64,000 nt of DNA from Bacillota bacterium. Its GTDB lineage: Bacteria; Bacillota; Clostridia; Lachnospirales; Lachnospiraceae. The translations under genes and the position numbers were made by a program. The notes under the pieces were generated by a model that saw only the letters and a list, made by a program, of their open reading frames with translations, did no database searches and was not told the DNA's origin. Below, piece after piece: positions 37,522 to 46,043 of this stretch (within the stretch, counting starts at the first letter, position 1; each line of letters opens with the position of its first letter). The stretch is from contig JAEZGK010000060.1 in the NCBI GenBank assembly GCA_023437365.1, forward strand, positions 1 to 64,000, written 5' to 3'.

Positions 37522-39005
37522 CACTTCAGGGAGATCCAGAACTCAACACCATTTTCCATATTTCTGACACCGTACCCGCCATGATGTGCGTTCATGATGG
37601 TACGGACGATATATAGGCCCAATCCAACATTATTCTGTGAGGTGCGGGTACGGGATTTATCTTCGCGGTAGAAGCTGTTCCACAGCTTATCCAGGTTCTC
37701 CTCCGGTATGATAATCCCCTCGTTGAAGACTGACACCACCACTTCTTCCTCCACCGGTTCCACCTTCACACGGATCTGACCGCCTGCTTTTGTATAGGCG
37801 ATGGCATTGGACAGATAATTCGTGATAGCCTCCTCCAGATAGTAAGGATCTCCCATTACCAAGCCGCAGTCCTTCCCTTGAAATTCAAATAGGATACCCT
37901 TATTTCTGATCAATACCTCATTCTTGCGGCAGATTTTCTCCGTCAGACTGACGAGGTCAAGCTCCTGTGACTGAAGCTGTGCCAGGCTGTTCTCCATATT
38001 GGTCAGACCCAACAGGTTCCTAATCAGGATATCCATCTTACGGGTCTCATCCAGGATCGTTTCATAGTAAAAATCCTTATCTATTCCGGGAACATCTGCA
38101 TTCAACATCTCGGTATAGCCCGTGAGGATAGCCAACGGTGTCTTCAGTTCATGGGAAATATTCGCAATAAATTCCTTCCTCTGTTCATCCACCTTATTCA
38201 TGTACTCGTTATCTTCCTCGAGCTTTTTGTTGGCCTCCTTTAAGCAGGTTATATTATCCTTCAGCCGATCAGCCATGCTGTTGATGTTCCGTGCCAGGCT
38301 ACCGATTTCATCCTTTAAATGATTCTCCGGAGCCCTGGTATCAAAATCCATATTTGATACATTCACTGCCACCTGATTGATTGCTATGATGGGCTTTGCA
38401 ATCTGCCTTGCGACGAAATAAACCAAAGACCCTCCCATTAGTAATGCAAAGGTTGAAATTGTAAGGATGAAGACATTCGTGGTACGAAGCTCATCGCTGA
38501 TGGATTTAACAGATAAACGGATTGCGATATAATAAGACTTATCTCCTTGTGTAAGTTTTCCGAGAAGTCGGATGCGGTCACTGCCTCCATCCGCACGCAT
38601 CGGTGGACCGTCCTCGTGATCCGTCTTTAGTATCGTCGGATTGGTACCATGATAGGCCTCTGCAGGATATCTTCTAAAGTCAAACTCGATCAGCTTCTTA
38701 ACGGGATTATCCGGACCTCCCGTCATCGGCATTCTGTTGGAATAGATGACCTCCATCGTCTCATCGGCCAGAAAATAATCAAAATTTGTCTCTATCTCCT
38801 TCTTTTTGATGATATTGACGATATCCTCATCGGTAGTAGCTGCCTCCTCCTTGATTTGCTCATATACTTCCTTCACCGTCTTAATCTTCTGATAAACATA
38901 ATATTTCTCAGAAAAAAGAAAATTTGCAGCAATCTGTAACGAGAATACCACCAGCAAAATGGTTCCTATCACAGCTGTTAATCTGGTTTTTATTGATCTG
39001 AACAT
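37518..39005 (-). CDS. Sensor histidine kinase
   Basis: A 495-aa membrane kinase. The first helix spans residues about 9-30, an extracytoplasmic sensor of about 140 residues follows, the second helix is near 175-198, then HAMP. The phosphoacceptor is in FIANISHELKTPLA, the N box is ITNYLSNAIAYTKAGG and the G box GLGLYIVRTIMNAH. GGGGTGA precedes the ATG. It overlaps the response regulator's 3' end by 16 bases, so the pair is translated together. The stimulus is unknown. Confidence 0.94.
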   Translation of the reverse strand: MFRSIKTRLTAVIGTILLVVFSLQIAANFLFSEKYYVYQKIKTVKEVYEQIKEEAATTDEDIVNIIKKKEIETNFDYFLADETMEVIYSNRMPMTGGPDNPVKKLIEFDFRRYPAEAYHGTNPTILKTDHEDGPPMRADGGSDRIRLLGKLTQGDKSYYIAIRLSVKSISDELRTTNVFILTISTFALLMGGSLVYFVARQIAKPIIAINQVAVNVSNMDFDTRAPENHLKDEIGSLARNINSMADRLKDNITCLKEANKKLEEDNEYMNKVDEQRKEFIANISHELKTPLAILTGYTEMLNADVPGIDKDFYYETILDETRKMDILIRNLLGLTNMENSLAQLQSQELDLVSLTEKICRKNEVLIRNKGILFEFQGKDCGLVMGDPYYLEEAITNYLSNAIAYTKAGGQIRVKVEPVEEEVVVSVFNEGIIIPEENLDKLWNSFYREDKSRTRTSQNNVGLGLYIVRTIMNAHHGGYGVRNMENGVEFWISLKC

Positions 39006-39676
39006 GCTTTCACCCCGAATCGATAGCCTCTGCCATGTATGGTCTGGATCATCTCCGTACCAAGCTTGGAGCGCAGCTGCTTGATATGGGTGTCCACTGT
39101 CCTGCCGTCACCAATGTAATCATAGTTCCAAACATCATTTAGAATCTGTTCTCTGGATAAGACCGAATTGCAATGATCTGTCAAATAAATCAGTAAATCA
39201 TATTCCTTCGGTGTGAGATTAAGCTCTTTTCCGTTCACCTTTACAATCATACTGTTCTTATCGATTTCTATTTCACCGAATTGCTTCGTTTCTTCTGTCT
39301 TATACCTACATCGCTTCAGTACGGCTTCAATATGAGCAAGCAGGATAACAGGAGAAAATGGTTTGGTAATATAATCATCTGCCCCATGCTTAAAGCCGTT
39401 AAGCTGGTCGTATTCCTGGCTCTTAGCGGTAAGCAGGATGACCGGGACCAGAGATACCTCCCTAACCGCTGCAAGGACCTCAAAGCCATCCTTATACGGC
39501 ATCATGACATCCAGCAAAATCAGATCCAGTCTGCTGTTATTCGCATAGAAGACCTCCAATGCCTGTCTGCCATCCTCCGCCTCCAGTACCCGATAATTAC
39601 AGCTTGTCAGAAAATCCTTCAGCATTCTTCTGATTCTAGCTTCATCCTCCGCAATTAATATCGTTCCTCGATTCAT
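38990..39676 (-). CDS. OmpR-family response regulator
   Basis: A 228-aa regulator. The receiver domain has ILIAEDEARI, phospho-Asp in LDLILLDVMMPYKDG and the conserved Lys in VILLTAKSQ. The winged-helix effector has LTPKEYDLLIYLTDH and RTVDTHIKQLRSKLG. The open frame runs 56 codons further upstream through the 15-bp repeat array (RRDIL/RREIL units), but AAAGGATAAGGAT places the start at the ATG at 39676, which is the normal family N-terminus. Partner of the overlapping kinase gene. Direct repeats near its promoter suggest autoregulation. Confidence 0.93.
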   Translation of the reverse strand: MNRGTILIAEDEARIRRMLKDFLTSCNYRVLEAEDGRQALEVFYANNSRLDLILLDVMMPYKDGFEVLAAVREVSLVPVILLTAKSQEYDQLNGFKHGADDYITKPFSPVILLAHIEAVLKRCRYKTEETKQFGEIEIDKNSMIVKVNGKELNLTPKEYDLLIYLTDHCNSVLSREQILNDVWNYDYIGDGRTVDTHIKQLRSKLGTEMIQTIHGRGYRFGVKACSDQ

Positions 39677-39690
39677 ATCCTTATCCTTTC

Positions 39691-39855
39691 TCAGTATCTC
39701 CCGTCTCAGTATCTCCCGTCTCAGTATATCTCGCCTTAGTATATCTCGCCTCAGTATCTCCCGTCTCAGTATATCTCGCCTCAGTATATCCCATCTCAAT
39801 ATCTCCCGTCTCAATATCTCCCGCCTCAGTATATCCCGTCTCAATATCTCCCGTC
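39691..39855. repeat. Eleven 15-bp tandem repeats in the response-regulator leader
   Basis: Eleven contiguous 15-base units of consensus TCAGTATMTCYCGYC (plus strand), with a partial twelfth to about 39863. Units differ at three or four positions only. The array lies between the promoter (39924-39957) and the ribosome binding site. The period is a multiple of three, so the frame stays open across it. Not CRISPR: there are no spacers. Confidence 0.9.
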
Positions 39856-39923
39856 TCAGTCTAGTCTGTATTCCATGCTCAAAGGGCGAGCTTCCACTGA
39901 TAGTTAAATCAACTCTTACTTCT

Positions 39924-39957
39924 ATTTTACACCACCATATGTGATAGAAATGTGATA
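39924..39957 (-). promoter_or_regulatory. Promoter region of the two-component operon with direct repeats
   Basis: Minus-strand TAAAAT (39924-39929) as -10. ATGTGATA occurs twice (39939-39946 and 39950-39957, plus strand), 11 bp apart, in the -20 to -40 region. OmpR/PhoB-type regulators bind 11-bp-spaced direct repeats, so autoregulation is plausible. Confidence 0.5.
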
Positions 39958-39970
39958 AAAATAAAAGAAC

Positions 39971-40053
39971 TAAGTGTCAGCCCGCTGACACTTTCGCGCC
40001 CGCACGGATTGCGAAGCAATAACTTCCGAACGCTAATGCTATAAGCGTTTATT
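39971..40053. other. Non-coding stretch with hairpin
   Basis: Contains the hairpin GTGTCAGC/GCTGACAC near 39975-39992 and GAACGCT.../AAGCGTTT pairing before the family 2 element. No gene. Confidence 0.4.
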
Positions 40054-40136
40054 CGCTGAGGTGCGCATCCCAAAGCGAACTTGTTCGCTATGCGGAGCGT
40101 TTTTATGTAATAGGACGCAATTTCCATTACATAAAA
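40054..40136. repeat. Dispersed element, family 2, copy A
   Basis: Contains a 40-base stretch (40062-40101) identical to copy B at 59727-59766. It folds as a nested hairpin (CGCAT...AAGCGAACTTGTTCGCT...ATGCG) followed by a second hairpin ATGTAAT/ATTACAT. No coding potential. Confidence 0.75.
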
Positions 40137-40265
40137 AGAGAGCCTTTGCTAATAGCTTATTCTGCTAATCGGCAATGGCCCTTCCCTTACTCCTTCTACA
40201 GAGCCTCGAGCTGGTATTTGATCTTTTCAATCAATACAGCATACTCCTCAGAAGAGAGCTGTTTT

Positions 40266-41015
40266 TTAACGAAGATTACTTATCCTATCCCGGTATTCCT
40301 TAATCAGCTCCTCGTTATACTCCGTCCCACCTGGAACATTGGCGCTTTTATAAACCGGTGGCTGCTTCCCGTCGGCAAGATAGAGATTCTCAATCTTTAA
40401 AACAATTCTCTGCGCGATGAACAGGCTGCTGAAGGTGGATGCACCGCCGGTGACCACACCATCTGGAAGCGTCAGTAATCCGTCTCCCATTGGGACATGA
40501 TTGTCAATGACGATGTCGCATAATTCGAATAGCTTTTTCCCTTCCGGCTGCTTGGAGGGTATCGCTTTGGTAGCCGCAAGCGAGGTTATACCAATGACTG
40601 TCAGCCCTTTTGCTTTGGCATAGGCTGCTGCTTCGACGGGTACACTGTTAATTCCGGAATTCGAAGAAATAATTATGGTATCTCCCGCCTTTAAAGCGAT
40701 GTCCTTCAGTATCTTTTCAGCCAAACCGGGCTGCCGCTCATTTAACATACTCTGAATGGCACCCTCTTGAACCAGGAGTTGAGACGGCAAGATTGGATTG
40801 ACCGGCACCAGTCCGCCTGCACGGAAGAAGAGCTCCTCGGCAATCATATGGGAGTGTCCTGAGGCAAATACATGCAGCAGTCCTCCCGACTGAATAGAAC
40901 TGTAAGCTGCCTGAGCTGCTTTCTCCATAGCGTTGTTTTCATTATCCTCTACCTGCTTTAAAAGGCTATACAGCTTGGGTAGAAAAGAATATTCATCAAC
41001 CAGCTTTATTTCCAT
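40266..41015 (-). CDS. SIS-domain sugar isomerase-like protein (UPF0309 type)
   Basis: A 249-aa SIS-fold protein, probably binding a phosphosugar. Motifs include VFASGHSHMIAEELFFRAGG, IIISSNSGINSVPVE and PPVYKSANVPGG near the C-terminus, all typical of the UPF0309 group. The frame runs to 41066, but GGGAAGGGA fits the ATG at 41015. It is transcribed behind the GntR gene and faces away from nagB-nagA, suggesting a role in amino-sugar or MurNAc metabolism. A one-base frame change at the stop would add 24 residues (see findings). Confidence 0.87.
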   Translation of the reverse strand: MEIKLVDEYSFLPKLYSLLKQVEDNENNAMEKAAQAAYSSIQSGGLLHVFASGHSHMIAEELFFRAGGLVPVNPILPSQLLVQEGAIQSMLNERQPGLAEKILKDIALKAGDTIIISSNSGINSVPVEAAAYAKAKGLTVIGITSLAATKAIPSKQPEGKKLFELCDIVIDNHVPMGDGLLTLPDGVVTGGASTFSSLFIAQRIVLKIENLYLADGKQPPVYKSANVPGGTEYNEELIKEYRDRISNLR

Positions 41016-41099
41016 AGGATATCCCTTCCCTTTCCTTATACTTGAGCTTCGGGTAATGTCCTTCATTTCCTTGCTGAATTCAGGACTATATTAGCTAAT

Positions 41100-41813
41100 T
41101 TATTCCTTATACAAGGTTACATTGAACTGATATTGATCTCCCCGATAAGTAGCCTCTACATATTCAAAGACGGTCCCGTCCTGTTCACAGGTGATCCGGT
41201 AGGTGCGAAGTACCGCGGCACCCGGCTTGATCCCCAGGATCAAAGCTTCCTCCTCCGTCGCCAGCCCTGCCAGAATCTGCTGCTTGGCATGATGACAGAA
41301 ACAGCCATATTGGAATTGAAGCACTTCATATAAAGAACCTGCCAGGTCAACAGACTGTAAGGTAGGAAAACGGTGGAAGGGAAGATATACCCGTTCTATT
41401 GAGATCGGCTGTTCGTCTGCACTTCGCAGACGTTCCAGCAGATATACCTTCTGATTTGCTTCTAACTGCAGTTCCCTGACAGCCTTTTCTGAAGGCTGCG
41501 TAATATCAAAGCTGATGATTCTGCTGGAGGGGTCCTTCCCAAGCATACGCATTTCTTCCGAGAAGCCCTTCAAATGATCCAATTGAAAGCCTGTCCTCTT
41601 GGTCGCTACATAGCTTCCTTTCCCCTGTTGTTTATAGATATATCCGCTTTGCATCAATCCGTCCAATGCTTTACGGACGGTAATTCTGCTGATGTTGAAG
41701 AGCTGGCAGATCTCCTCTTCGGTGGGCATCTTATCCCCCTCCCTCAGCTTACCTGATTTGATTAACGGTATGTAATAATTCATAACCTGCATGTAGCGTG
41801 GTAATGTGTTCAT
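41100..41813 (-). CDS. GntR/HutC-family regulator with UTRA domain
   Basis: A 237-aa regulator. The N-terminal winged helix-turn-helix (KMPTEEEICQLFNISRITVRKALD) is followed by a UTRA ligand-binding domain (KVYLLERLRSADEQPISIERVYLPF). AGAGGG precedes the ATG. It is divergent from nagB-nagA, as NagR/YvoA-type regulators often are, and these respond to GlcNAc-6-P or GlcN-6-P. The palindrome TTGTTATAACAA in the shared intergenic region is a likely operator. Ligand inferred from context. Confidence 0.9.
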   Translation of the reverse strand: MNTLPRYMQVMNYYIPLIKSGKLREGDKMPTEEEICQLFNISRITVRKALDGLMQSGYIYKQQGKGSYVATKRTGFQLDHLKGFSEEMRMLGKDPSSRIISFDITQPSEKAVRELQLEANQKVYLLERLRSADEQPISIERVYLPFHRFPTLQSVDLAGSLYEVLQFQYGCFCHHAKQQILAGLATEEEALILGIKPGAAVLRTYRITCEQDGTVFEYVEATYRGDQYQFNVTLYKE

Positions 41814-41867
41814 AGAGCAGCCCTCTTTTCTTCTGATTATGACAACTTATCTATTTACATTTTAATC

Positions 41868-41911
41868 AACATATGTTATTTTTATCTAAAGAAGCAAACT
41901 TGTTATAACAA
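41868..41911. promoter_or_regulatory. Candidate GntR operators between gntR and nagB
   Basis: Two perfect palindromes: AACATATGTT (41868-41877) and TTGTTATAACAA (41900-41911). HutC/GntR-type proteins favour GTxTAxAC-like symmetric sites, and GTTATAAC fits. Both lie in the 200-base divergent promoter region. Confidence 0.5.
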
Positions 41912-42012
41912 CATATCAACATAACAACGCTTTTATATCATTACTGTAGCATTCCCATTATGCTTTGTCAAGGCAGCGGCCTTGCCATAGAATTGAGTAA
42001 GGAGATTTTAAA

Positions 42013-42744
42013 ATGAAGATTATTCGAACAAGAGATTATCAAGACATGAGCAGGAAGTCAGCCAATATTATATCCGCTCAGGTAATTTTAAATCCGGACA
42101 GTGTATTAGGATTAGCAACAGGTTCTTCTCCCGTAGGCACTTATGAAAAATTGGTGGAGTGGTGCAATAAAGGAGACATCGATTTTTCCAAGGTTAAGAC
42201 TGTTAATCTGGATGAGTATATCGGATTATCCAAGGACAATCCCTGCAGCTATTATTATTTCATGTATGAGAATCTGTTTAAGCATATCAATATCGACTTA
42301 AAAAACACCTATATTCCGGACGGAACACAAAAGGATATTGAACAGGAATGTGCCCGCTATGATAAAAAGCTTGCAGAGGTCGGACAGGTGGATCTTCAGC
42401 TTCTGGGTATCGGTAACAACGGGCATATCGGTTTCAATGAACCCTGCGATATCTTTCGGAAATCTACCTTCTGTGTGAAGCTTACCCAGAGTACGATAGA
42501 TGCCAATGCACGCTTTTTCAGCTCACCGGAGGATATTCCACATTATGCGTATACCATGGGTATCGGTAGCATCATGTCCGCTAAGAAGATTTTACTGGTG
42601 GTTCACGGTGAGGGCAAAGCCGACATCCTCCGTGAAGCAATCGAGGGACCGATTACACCATTGGTTCCCGCTTCTGTCCTGCAGCTGCACAATGATGTTA
42701 CCATTGTTGCCGACGAAGGTGCACTATCCAGGTTAACAAGATAA
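42013..42744 (+). CDS. nagB: Glucosamine-6-phosphate deaminase
   Basis: A 243-aa enzyme that turns glucosamine-6-phosphate into fructose-6-phosphate and ammonia. LGLATGSSPVGTYEKL (phosphate loop), TVNLDEYIGL (catalytic Asp region), GIGNNGHIGFNEP (catalytic His) and YAYTMGIGSIM are all present. AAGGAG precedes the ATG. nagA follows after 44 bases on the same strand. The length matches short Firmicute NagB enzymes without the E. coli allosteric C-terminus. Confidence 0.96.
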   Translation: MKIIRTRDYQDMSRKSANIISAQVILNPDSVLGLATGSSPVGTYEKLVEWCNKGDIDFSKVKTVNLDEYIGLSKDNPCSYYYFMYENLFKHINIDLKNTYIPDGTQKDIEQECARYDKKLAEVGQVDLQLLGIGNNGHIGFNEPCDIFRKSTFCVKLTQSTIDANARFFSSPEDIPHYAYTMGIGSIMSAKKILLVVHGEGKADILREAIEGPITPLVPASVLQLHNDVTIVADEGALSRLTR

Positions 42745-42788
42745 TTAAATATTTCATAAATCGGTATCTCGGAAAGGATGATCACGTT

Positions 42789-43916
42789 ATGGTAATCAAA
42801 AATGCGAACGTATATACAGAAGACGGAACCTTCCTAAAGAAGGATGTCATGATCCGTGGTGACCGCATTGTAGAGGAGACTCTAGCGACCAAAGAAACTA
42901 CAAAGGATACTGTCCTTGATGCAGAAGGCATGTATCTCATTCCCGGCTTAACGGACCTGCATATTCACGGCTGTGTCGGTTATGACTTCTGCGACGGTAC
43001 CCCGGAAGCAATCGAGGCCATAGCGGAATATGAAGCGCAATGTGGTATCACAACCCTTTGCCCTGCAACCATGACCTTAGATGATGATACATTATCCGGC
43101 ATATTTACCTCGGCTGCAGCCTATCAAAGTGCTCGAGGTGCTGTTCTGGCAGGTATTAACATGGAAGGCCCTTACTTTTCTCATGCAAAAAAGGGTGCCC
43201 AAAACCCTGCTTTCTTAAGACTTCCGAATGCGGAGCATTTCCGTAAGATGCAAAAGCTGTCCAAGGGCATGATCAAACTGGTCGATATCGCTCCCGAGCT
43301 GGAAGGTGCGATGGAATTTATTCAGGAGGTCAAGGATGAGGTCGTCATCTCCCTTGCCCATACGACTGCTGATTATGATACCGCTCTTGAAGCATATCAA
43401 AAAGGAGCTTCCCATCTGACACATATTTATAACGCAATGCCGCCCTTCTCTCATCGCAGTCCCGGTGTCATTGGCGCTGCGCTTGATTCCCCTCACTGCC
43501 ATATTGAGATGATCATCGATGGAGTACATATCGATCCAAGCGTAGTTCGAGCCACCTTCCGTATGTTCGGTGATGATCGTATCATCCTGATCAGCGACAG
43601 TATGATGGCAACCGGCCTGAAGGAAGGTCAATATTCCCTGGGTGGTCAAGAGGTTACCGTAACCGGCAACAAAGCGACTCTGGCGGATGGCACCATCGCA
43701 GGCTCCACTACCAATCTGATGAAATGTCTCCAGACCGCCGTCAGCTATGGTATCCCCTTAACCTCGGCGGTCAAATGTGCAGCCGTCAACCCCGCTAAGG
43801 AAATCGGAATCTATGGGGAATACGGCAGCATCACCCCCGGCAAATACGCTAACCTGGTTCTCCTGGATCATGAATATCAGGTAAAGAAGGTCATCCTGAA
43901 GGGAAAAATACTATAA
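42789..43916 (+). CDS. nagA: N-acetylglucosamine-6-phosphate deacetylase
   Basis: A 375-aa amidohydrolase that deacetylates GlcNAc-6-P, feeding NagB. Metal and substrate motifs: LTDLHIHGCVGYDF near residue 55, MEGPYFSHAKKGAQNP near 127, SLAHTTADYD, HIYNAMPPFSHRSPG and ILISDSMMATG (catalytic Asp). GGAAAGG precedes the ATG. It is the second gene of the nag operon and is followed directly by the family 3 element. Confidence 0.96.
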   Translation: MVIKNANVYTEDGTFLKKDVMIRGDRIVEETLATKETTKDTVLDAEGMYLIPGLTDLHIHGCVGYDFCDGTPEAIEAIAEYEAQCGITTLCPATMTLDDDTLSGIFTSAAAYQSARGAVLAGINMEGPYFSHAKKGAQNPAFLRLPNAEHFRKMQKLSKGMIKLVDIAPELEGAMEFIQEVKDEVVISLAHTTADYDTALEAYQKGASHLTHIYNAMPPFSHRSPGVIGAALDSPHCHIEMIIDGVHIDPSVVRATFRMFGDDRIILISDSMMATGLKEGQYSLGGQEVTVTGNKATLADGTIAGSTTNLMKCLQTAVSYGIPLTSAVKCAAVNPAKEIGIYGEYGSITPGKYANLVLLDHEYQVKKVILKGKIL

Positions 43917-43930
43917 GGCGACACGCTGTT

Positions 43931-44055
43931 AAAAAGGTCCGGCTGATCAAATCAGCCGGATAACAGCAAGGAGGAAGCCCTCGGAAAGTGTACTTTCCAG
44001 AGGCTTCCTCCTTATTGTTAATCATGTCACCTCCGGTGGCATGACCATTTGTCTC
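43931..44055 (-). repeat. Structured intergenic element, family 3, copy B
   Basis: Same three stem-loops as copy A (12816-12940): GTCCGGCTGAT/ATCAGCCGGA; a long stem with GGAAAGTGTACTTTCC at its tip; ATGTCACC/GGTGGCAT. In the long stem AAGGACA/TGTCCTT of copy A becomes AAGGA/TCCTT, and other changes are compensated. On the minus strand it ends GCCGGACCTTTTT, a terminator shape. It fills the gap between convergent nagA and cotH. Confidence 0.7.
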
Positions 44056-44078
44056 ATACACCTTTTCTATTAATACCT

Positions 44079-46043
44079 TTACTTCAGGATACAGCTGACC
44101 TCCACCTTGCCGTCCTTCACATTTGCTGCCGTAATGGTAAGCTCTTCTCCTTCTGTTTTCTCACCGTTTACCAGCCAATGATCCACTTGCTTTCCTTCGG
44201 GTAGGACAGCCTGTAGCGTTGTCGGGTAATTCTCATAATAGCGTCCGGTAAAATTCTCCTCCGCAGTAAAGGAATTCACCTTAAGCTTCGTTCCTTCCGC
44301 CGGCGAAGCCGTCAGGGTATACAGGGCACCAAGTCCAAAGTAGTCCTGATATTGCGTCAGCACATGCTCTCCGCGTTGCCTGATATACGCCTTCAAATTA
44401 TCCATCTGATAATTCAGCTGGTTGGGCTGTACCCAGTCCGAAAGCAGCCCCTTTCCATAGATATGGGATAATTCATTTTTTCGGAGGGCATGCATCGTCT
44501 CCAACTGATGATTAAAATAATCGGGTGCAAAGACTCCATTTGCGAGATCGGCAGTCTTTCTGATAAAGATTTCCCTGCAATCCGGCCTTCTCATCAGCTG
44601 TCCGAACAAAGGGCAGTTTTCTTTGGTCTCGCCGTTTTTTCCGACATAATTCACAATATTGTCCAACAGCGGGCCGGTCCGTTCGGGCTCATAGATTCCT
44701 GTACTAAAGTCCAGATCATGGAGCAGATAACGCCATTTGCCGTCAAAGGGTGCTTCTCCATAGTTCTCGGTATCTGCTGCATAATAACGGTAGCATTTAT
44801 AGTTGTTGTGGGGCCAGTCTCCGTTTCCGATGTAGGTCTGGAAAGCAAAATATTCCAGATAATTTTCTACATCGATCAAATCGCAAAGCTTATTATAATT
44901 TTCATTATCCGTTAGGTCCAGCTTTGCATAGGTATCATACATCTCCTGATATTCTTCTACCTTTTTAGCATTCTCCCCGTCTGTATCGACCTTCTTATAG
45001 GCATCGCCGCCCTCTAGGATTGTAAACTCTCCTTGATATTTTCCGTAGTTTTCCTCAAAATAGTCATCACAATAGACCTCATGAAGCCAGAAAAATCCGC
45101 GGTATTCTCCGTTCAGATACATCGCTGCCGGACGGACCGCCTCATAATCCTGATATCCGGCTTGATTTGCAAGGGTCTGTAGCAGCTCATCCCTCAGAAA
45201 GGCAAATCCATTATCGTTACCACAGCTTCGAAGCACCAGCTGCTTGAAGCTGTCCTGTACCTTACCGCTGCCGTTCGCTGCAGTCTTATCCGGGAAGAAT
45301 TCATATTTTAGCTTGCCGCTTTTTTCTCCATATTCTTTTCGGGCATATATCTTAATTGATTTCTGAGCATATGCCCTGGACCATCCGCCATAGGTACGTA
45401 TCCCTGCGTTCTGGGCAGCCACCTCTGTTCCGTCAGGTTCAAGGATTTCCAGATAAACCTCCCGTTCGCTCTCCTTACCTCGCATATTAAAGTTTGCAGG
45501 ATCATCCGGTTGTATCTCATCTCCGGGATTCTCCTTAATCCAATCGTCGCGGAGCTTTCCTTCCACAAAAATACCATATTCATAATCAAATAGATTATAC
45601 GGGTCTGTCGTTACTGAGAATATCAGCGTATCATATCTTGTGTTTACATCCTTCCCAACAAAATAGGTATGTACGATCGTATCCGTTTCCTTACCATCCT
45701 CAAAAAAAGCCTTTGCCTTGACGCTGATTGCCTTGACTGTCTTATCCGCCTCCAGAAGAATCGGCTTCTTATAAATCTTTGACTCCGAACCTGGCTCTGA
45801 GCCGTCGGTCGTATAATAGATCTTAGCCGGGTCGCTGCTTATGATCTCCAGTGACAGATCCTCACTGAAGAAATATCCCTCTTCTGAAAAGGCTATTGCA
45901 TGGTCCGTAGAAAACTCGATTTCCTTTGTAGAAGCCATCGGCTTATCCATCTCCTCCTTGTCCGAACGAGGCTTGTCGCAGGCTATCAAGCAAAGCATGC
46001 ATAACAAACAAAACATCCCAAATAACAGCTTCTTTACACTCAT
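44079..46043 (-). CDS. CotH kinase-like lipoprotein with chitobiase-like domain
   Basis: About 654 aa. The N-terminus is a lipoprotein signal ending LCLIACDK. Residues about 45-130 look like a CHB_HEX/FN3 domain (YYTTDGSEPGSESKIYKKP). A CotH domain follows, with RTYGGWSRAYAQKSIKIY, NGEYRGFFWLHEVYCDD and the metal-binding LHDLDFS. A small C-terminal domain (LTASPAEGTKLKVN) ends the protein. GGGGG lies nine bases before the ATG at 46043. CotH kinases phosphorylate proteins; surface forms also occur in carbohydrate-degrading bacteria. Substrate unknown. Confidence 0.88.
   Translation of the reverse strand: MSVKKLLFGMFCLLCMLCLIACDKPRSDKEEMDKPMASTKEIEFSTDHAIAFSEEGYFFSEDLSLEIISSDPAKIYYTTDGSEPGSESKIYKKPILLEADKTVKAISVKAKAFFEDGKETDTIVHTYFVGKDVNTRYDTLIFSVTTDPYNLFDYEYGIFVEGKLRDDWIKENPGDEIQPDDPANFNMRGKESEREVYLEILEPDGTEVAAQNAGIRTYGGWSRAYAQKSIKIYARKEYGEKSGKLKYEFFPDKTAANGSGKVQDSFKQLVLRSCGNDNGFAFLRDELLQTLANQAGYQDYEAVRPAAMYLNGEYRGFFWLHEVYCDDYFEENYGKYQGEFTILEGGDAYKKVDTDGENAKKVEEYQEMYDTYAKLDLTDNENYNKLCDLIDVENYLEYFAFQTYIGNGDWPHNNYKCYRYYAADTENYGEAPFDGKWRYLLHDLDFSTGIYEPERTGPLLDNIVNYVGKNGETKENCPLFGQLMRRPDCREIFIRKTADLANGVFAPDYFNHQLETMHALRKNELSHIYGKGLLSDWVQPNQLNYQMDNLKAYIRQRGEHVLTQYQDYFGLGALYTLTASPAEGTKLKVNSFTAEENFTGRYYENYPTTLQAVLPEGKQVDHWLVNGEKTEGEELTITAANVKDGKVEVSCILK

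Noticed and set aside
39677..39844. N-terminal extension of the response regulator through the repeat array
   Set aside because: The domain begins normally at the ATG at 39676, which has a good ribosome binding site; the extension is probably untranslated leader.
39691..39855. CRISPR array
   Set aside because: Units are directly contiguous with no spacers and only 15 bases long; the same applies to the arrays at 53329 and 63565.
43215..43649. 144-codon minus-strand frame
   Set aside because: Antisense shadow of nagA.
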